Assembly: GCA_029449235.1 (NCBI GenBank)
Contig: JANATG010000004.1
Span: forward strand, 2,852,001-2,916,000
Source of the DNA: Linnemannia schmuckeri
Taxonomy: Eukaryota > Mortierellomycota > Mortierellomycetes > Mortierellales > Mortierellaceae
DNA length: 64,000 bases
Direction: 5' to 3'
A program made the translations under genes and the position numbers. Positions 59,242 to 64,000 of this stretch are shown here, piece after piece (position 1 is the first letter of the stretch; each line of letters begins with the position of its first letter). Below the pieces are notes generated by a model, which did no database searches, was not told the origin of the DNA, and saw nothing but the letters and a program-made list of their open reading frames with translations.

Positions 59242-60840
59242 TTTGACTACGCGTTGACGATTTTTTTTCGGTGGTCGCTACAAAAAATTGAAATGAAGAA
59301 TTGACACGTTAAAATCGTGTCCATGATCGCATGTGCTTCAGTTTGATCTCTCCTTTGCCCACAGCCATTATTTCAACGTGTCACTCTTGCCTCTCTTCTT
59401 TCATCAAAACCTCGACACACATACTCACAACTTACTTCGCCATGGTAATGTTTTACACACGGCACTGCAAGATAACAAGAAACAACAACACACCACCGCA
59501 AGGACACACAGACTTATGCATCGGTCACCATCGAGACTACCAGGTCTCTAGGACTCTTTTGCATGCCAACGCCGGCCAGGAACTCAAAGCCAGGATGACA
59601 CGTTCCCACAACCCTGTCGACATGCAGTTTCTCCCATGCCACAATCAACACGCACATCACCCTCGTACACACATACAGCAGCATGAACAATAGACTGACA
59701 GTTGCCGCCCCATCACTCTCTTTGCTTTCATACACACTCCTTGCATTAGTCGGCCCTGTTCAATTTCCAAAGTTTGCTTCTGGTCATCCTGTTGATGATC
59801 TGTACCTGCACCTACGTCCAGTCTCAGACAAGTCTCCTCGACCGCAACAAGACTGGGTAAGTTCGCCCTCTTCTTCTTAATCAGAAACATTCGACTGAAT
59901 TCTATTGTCTACCCTTTTTTTTTTCAGCAGATATTTCACCGATTTTGGTCCACAATGATCAATGAACAAGCAATTAAAAGCGTTTATGGGGGGTTTTTTT
60001 TCTACCTTAGTGTTCTTGGCATTTTCTGGAAGGCAGCAAGGATAGGTACATACACAAAACGAAGACAATGCACCGTCTGGACGTCTATCAGCATTACAGG
60101 GAAAACGGGTTAAATCACTTAAGGCGATCTTCCTTACCTATGACCCTTTTTTACGTGTTCTACAAATAGGCGAGCGTCTCAGCCCATATGTATCGTTGGC
60201 ATGCATCTGCATGGGCATCAGCTTGTTGCTCCCATCAAAGTGAGAAACTCACTTTTTCACAGGAACGCAGGAATCGACTGGACGAAACACACATATCTAC
60301 GACAAACAACACATACACCCCCAGCAGCATTCAATAAAACGATGCGACAGAATACCATTTTTTACATGATTACGTACAATTTCAGTTCGCACCGCACGGA
60401 TGAGAGAGGTTGGAAGTAGTGATGAAAGGGAGGAGGATGCGATTTTTTTTTTGGCTCGAGGCGCAACGTTGGCCATAGTGGTACAAGGAACAACTAAGAT
60501 GAATACAACCTGTTGGCAAATAACACACAGCCGCCCTCCTTTTATTTTCGACACAAAGCATCGGTCGTTCTCAATCTTCTATGAAAAAGAGAAGGCTTTG
60601 AAGCACCTGAGGTATTCTTTTAGATGATAAAACGAGGGGCTTTCTATTACAGAAAGTAGAATGAGGGCATGTATCGTCAGTGAGTTCGTTCAAATTGTAC
60701 TTCATCAATGTCCTCACCACGTTACAAAATATCGTTTTAGACGATGCACGTGACTATCTGCTAAACTTGCATAAAAAAAAGACCCTTTTTGTTCTTCCTT
60801 CTTGAATATCACATTCATCAACAGAAAGGATCCACACAAC
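59242..60840. other. Gene-free stretch upstream of the kanadaptin-like gene
   Basis: About 1.6 kb between two plus-strand genes with short unsupported frames. It should hold the 3' UTR of the Q/N/H-rich gene and the promoter of the next. Confidence 0.5.
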
Positions 60841-63228
60841 ATGACGTTCGTAGTACCGCAACTGCCACTTAAGGCAACCGCCGCCGCCTCACAAAGTAAT
60901 GGAGACAGTCAGGAAACGCAGGAACATACATTGGACAGTTCAGCGTCAGCATCAGCATCGACATCACAGGAGCAGGAGAAGAAGGGTGACGACAGCGTGT
61001 TTGCTATGCCTACAGCGCCTGTTAAACGCGCTTCTGCGTCCGGGTCTATGCCACCTCCACCACCACCATTGTTTCCCAAGGAACAGCAGCAGAGGGAGAT
61101 TTTAGAGCCTAGCAGCTCTGGTAGGTTGCAGGGTCTGTTCCCCTTGCGATCGTTTTCAATTGCTCCTCTACAGGCAACTTTTTTTTTTATTTCAAAGCGA
61201 ATCAGGATACTAATTTTTCGGCGTGTGATATCTACGCTCTCATAGACACGGACAGATTCACTACACAACAACAACAGCAACAACAACAACAACAATCAAG
61301 CAAACCCTCGGGACCACCACCAAACGCTCCACCGCTGAAATACCAAAAGCCAGCATGGAGCGGATACCCAAACCAACAATTCTTTTTCGAAGTGATCAAG
61401 AACGGAGTCCTGGTCGACAAGATCCAAGCGCCCCTCAGAGAGTTCTTGACCATTGGGCGGTTGCCCATGTGTGACCTTGAGATGGAGCATCCCGTAAGCC
61501 TCCTTTTATTTTGCATTGCTCAATATGTTTGTTTATGGAAAAGGACCTTCGTCGATGTGTGTGTTTACTAACGCGCGTTTTACGTTTTTTTTGTCAACAA
61601 ACAAAACAAATAGTCGTTATCGAGGTACCATGCAGTGATCCAATTCAAATCCTCTGGAGAAACATTCATCTACGACCTCAACAGCAGCCACGGGACAAAA
61701 GTCAACAAAACCAAAATCCCACCCCAAATGCACGTCAAGATCAAACCGGGGGATCAGCTTCGTTTCGGAGAGAGTACACGGATTTACTTGTTCCAGACAG
61801 AGGAGACTGTGGATCAGGAGGAGGAGGAGAGGGAGACTGTAAAGAAGATGATTGAGAAGCAGAATCGGGAGAAGCCTGCCAGGTCGAAGGAGGAAGAAGA
61901 AGAGGAGGAGTTTAACTCTTGGTAAGTTACAAGCTTCAAATCAGGCCATGTGGGATTGTTCTATTGATTGTCTTTACTCCGAATAAGCTATTAACGCGTG
62001 TTTAATTGCACGTTTGTATGTGGATATAGGGGAATGGCGCCGGACGCAGTGGACGAAGACGACATGGACGACTCCGCTCTCATGGATGGTTCAGGACCCC
62101 GCCGTCAAGTTGACCCGGACGCATCCTACAGAAAGGACCCCAAAAAAGCTCTCCGGCACTACCTGGAAAGCAAAGGCTACAGCTGCGAATTCGAGGTGGA
62201 GGAGTCGGGACCCGGCCACGCACGTGAATACACCGCTCGGATCCGGTTACCGATTGAAACGAGTATGGGGCCCGTGTATGGGCAGGCTACGACTGGCAAG
62301 AGACGGGAGGCGGAACGTGAGGCGGCGTTGGATGCGTGTATTCAGTTGGATTCTCGTGGGATGTTGAATAACAATAAGGCTTCTGGGGAAGGTAAGGCTA
62401 ACCTTTTTTTTCTTTGTTTTTTGAAAGGTTGAATGCTTGGAATGAGATCGCCTTTTTATTGAGGTATTTCTTAACTCGGTCTCTGTGTTTTATGGCTCCA
62501 ATTGGTACTTGTTGTAGGGTCATCGTCGCACTCCAGGGCGCAGAAAGTTGAGAACTCGGACGATGACGATGACGACTTTTACGACAGAACCGGTAAGTTC
62601 ATACCTCCTTCTCCTTCGCCTCCATTATATATATATATATATAAGCATGATGCCTTTTTCTCTTTCCTTTTATCTTTCTCCAACATTCCCTTTTCTTATA
62701 TTCCCTTCCTTCTTCTCCCCCTCTTGTCAACTAGCAAAAAAGAAAAAATCAAGCGCAAAATCCTCCCACCCACCAGCCGCAGACACACATGACTCTCTCC
62801 TCCAAAAACACTCCTCCCTCCTCCAACAAATTTCTGCCCTCGAAACCCAGATCCGGGATTTTGATGCCACAGCCGCAGCTCGCAAACAACTCGAAGATTC
62901 GGGCGACCTTGACGCTTACATGGCTTCTTTGGAAAAAGAAAAGTCGACAAGCAAGGAATCCAAACCAAAACTGATCCAGATGTTGGCGGCGATGCGGAAG
63001 GAGGAGAAGAGGTTGATGATGTTGATTGAGTATACGAAGCCTGTTGATATCTTGGCCAAGATCGGATCCGGACCTGCTGCTGGCGCAGCGAGCGCGACAA
63101 AAAGTCAACAAGAACAGCAACCTGCAGAGACAACAGCGAAGAGGCAAAGCGAAGCAAATGCTTCTCCTGATGTGACAGAAGTCAAGAGGCCGCGTGTCCT
63201 CGGACCATCCCTCCCACCTCCTTCATAA
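60841..63228 (+). CDS. Kanadaptin-like FHA / dsRNA-binding-fold protein
   Basis: Six exons: 60841-61120, 61246-61493, 61614-61921, 62030-62391, 62518-62592 and 62735-63228, all in phase, 588 residues. The start at 60841 (MTFVVPQL) is the first ATG of the frame. The N-terminus is Ser/Gln/Pro-rich with a Q11 run. The signature block KPAWSGYPNQQFFFEVIKNG leads into an FHA phosphopeptide-binding domain (LTIGRLPMCDLEMEHPSLSR, YDLNSSHGTKVNK, GDQLRFGESTRIYLF; about residues 150-245). After an acidic coil comes a WGM-containing segment and a double-stranded-RNA-binding-like domain (KKALRHYLESKGYSCEFEVE, GKRREAEREAALDACIQL; about 310-390). A C-terminal coiled coil (LLQQISALETQIRDFDATAA) follows. This order matches kanadaptin (SLC4A1AP), a nuclear protein associated with spliceosomal factors. 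Exact function in fungi is unclear. Confidence 0.88.
62628..62642. repeat. AT dinucleotide repeat in an intron
   Basis: Seven TA/AT units inside the last intron of the kanadaptin-like gene, followed by CT-rich sequence before the acceptor. Confidence 0.85.
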
Positions 63229-63361
63229 CTCTTTGCACAAAAAGTATAAAAAAAAAGACGTAGCATGCATGCTAAAAAAGTGTACTATTTTTTTGTCAAA
63301 TTTCTTTTTTTTGTTTGTTTCTTAAGCAAATAATTCTCATAGCGACTATGCATCAATCTAT

Positions 63362-64000
63362 CTATGCCTTGGTCTCCTCGACATAATCAGGGTTCTTCTT
63401 CAGGAGCACAATACCCTCAAGGATAGGTGCCTGGGCCAGATATTCTTCTGTCGACAGCTCTGCACGCTCAGAGTACGCCAACAACACAGGTGTCGAGTGT
63501 GTCTGGAATCCTGTGATGGTCTTGGGCCGACCAGCCTGACCCACAACATCCACAGCCTGACCCACACGGACCGCTACAGTCTCGTTCTCGAGTTCCTCGT
63601 TCAATGTGATCAGGAACCGTGGGTACATGGCCGTCACGAGCGAGTAGAGTAGGTAGTGGTGGCGACCCAAGATCAACGTCTTCACATCCGTGAATGCAAC
63701 CAATGTCGTCAACAGACCGGCCAACGCAACGTTCGACATGATCTGGCGGTCAGTGTTCAAAGGATTAATTGTCAACGTTCCCTTGCCCATATGCAGCAGA
63801 CCCTATATGTCATTGAAAGAAAACAATTATGGGAAAAATGTTAGCTTGCTGACCACCTTTTAAACAATATCAGTTTACAAAAGCTAAAACTAAAACAAAA
63901 AGAAGCATAAAGTACCTGGGCGATGCGAACGACGAAAAGACAGCTGGCGTCCTTGTGGTAGTAAGAGGCGAGGTGACGCAACATCTGGGCGACACGGGCA
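63362..64000 (-). CDS. RPN1: 26S proteasome regulatory subunit RPN1, C-terminal end (5' part outside the window)
   Basis: Two exons seen: from beyond 64000 down to 63916, and 63802-63362, joined in phase. RPN1 is the large toroidal base subunit of the 19S particle that docks ubiquitin-like receptors. The sequence reads ARVAQMLRHLASYYHKDASC, then GLLHMGKGTLTINPLNTDRQ, ALAGLLTTLVAFTDVKTLIL, RHHYLLYSLVTAMYPRFLI and the highly conserved VRVGQAVDVVGQAGRPKTIT block, closing with ILEGIVLLKKNPDYVEETKA. This is the typical RPN1 C-terminus. It is convergent with the kanadaptin-like gene, only 133 nt between the two stop codons. Confidence 0.96.

Noticed and set aside
1..64000. CRISPR arrays, bacterial-type operons or intact transposons
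   Set aside because: No regularly spaced repeats, transposase- or reverse-transcriptase-like frame or terminal repeats were noticed; the window is eukaryotic.

Overview
The window is nuclear DNA from a filamentous fungus. Genes are intron-rich, with short GT-AG introns (mostly 50-350 nt), and intergenic regions are AT-rich, homopolymer-rich and kilobase-sized. The gene set includes fungal hallmarks: a VTC polyphosphate polymerase, a stand-alone Ceg1-type capping enzyme, a GPI-anchored extracellular SOD and a Kre9/KNH-like secreted protein. A NACHT / pentapeptide / WD40 fusion of a kind I know as strongly expanded in Mortierellomycotina (Mortierella/Linnemannia) makes an early-diverging Mucoromycota source likely. 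That lineage call is inference.

Layout. 1-2416 (-): N-terminal part of a CHD/Mit1-like chromatin remodeller. 6113-8899 (-): VTC4. 11564-12166 (+): Alb1-like pre-60S factor. 12608-14844 (+): mRNA guanylyltransferase with an 8-nt micro-exon. 16636-17082 (+): small secreted Kre9/KNH-like protein. 18583-21737 (+): ARS2/SERRATE. 22490-27824 (-): decayed NACHT-pentapeptide-WD40 gene. 29116-33985 (-): tubulin cofactor D, divergent from 34598-36616 (+): RNase P/MRP subunit RPP1. 37603-38133 (-): four-helix membrane protein. 39548-40644 (+) and 41894-40899 (-): tail-to-tail inverted pair of metallo-beta-lactamase-fold genes, both damaged, with a fragment of the 3' flank repeated near 42390-42489. 42872-44295 (-): Cu-only-type cell-surface SOD. 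44296-51372: about 7 kb without a supported gene. 51373-54022 (-): UDP-glucose pyrophosphorylase. 55978-59241 (+): 1087-residue low-complexity Q/N/H/S/T-rich protein. 60841-63228 (+): kanadaptin-like FHA/dsRBD protein. 63362-64000 (-): C-terminal end of proteasome subunit RPN1.

Most genes are single-copy housekeeping functions: chromatin, capping and nuclear RNA processing (CEG1, ARS2, RPP1), ribosome assembly, microtubule biogenesis, proteasome, cell-wall precursor supply (UGP1) and phosphate storage. I see no operon-like or cluster logic. The most dynamic parts are the broken STAND/NLR-like gene and the inverted MBL pair, both gene-decay events that can be read base by base. I did not find a convincing new multi-gene system. 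Exon boundaries below were deduced by hand from frame continuity, GT-AG sites and family similarity.
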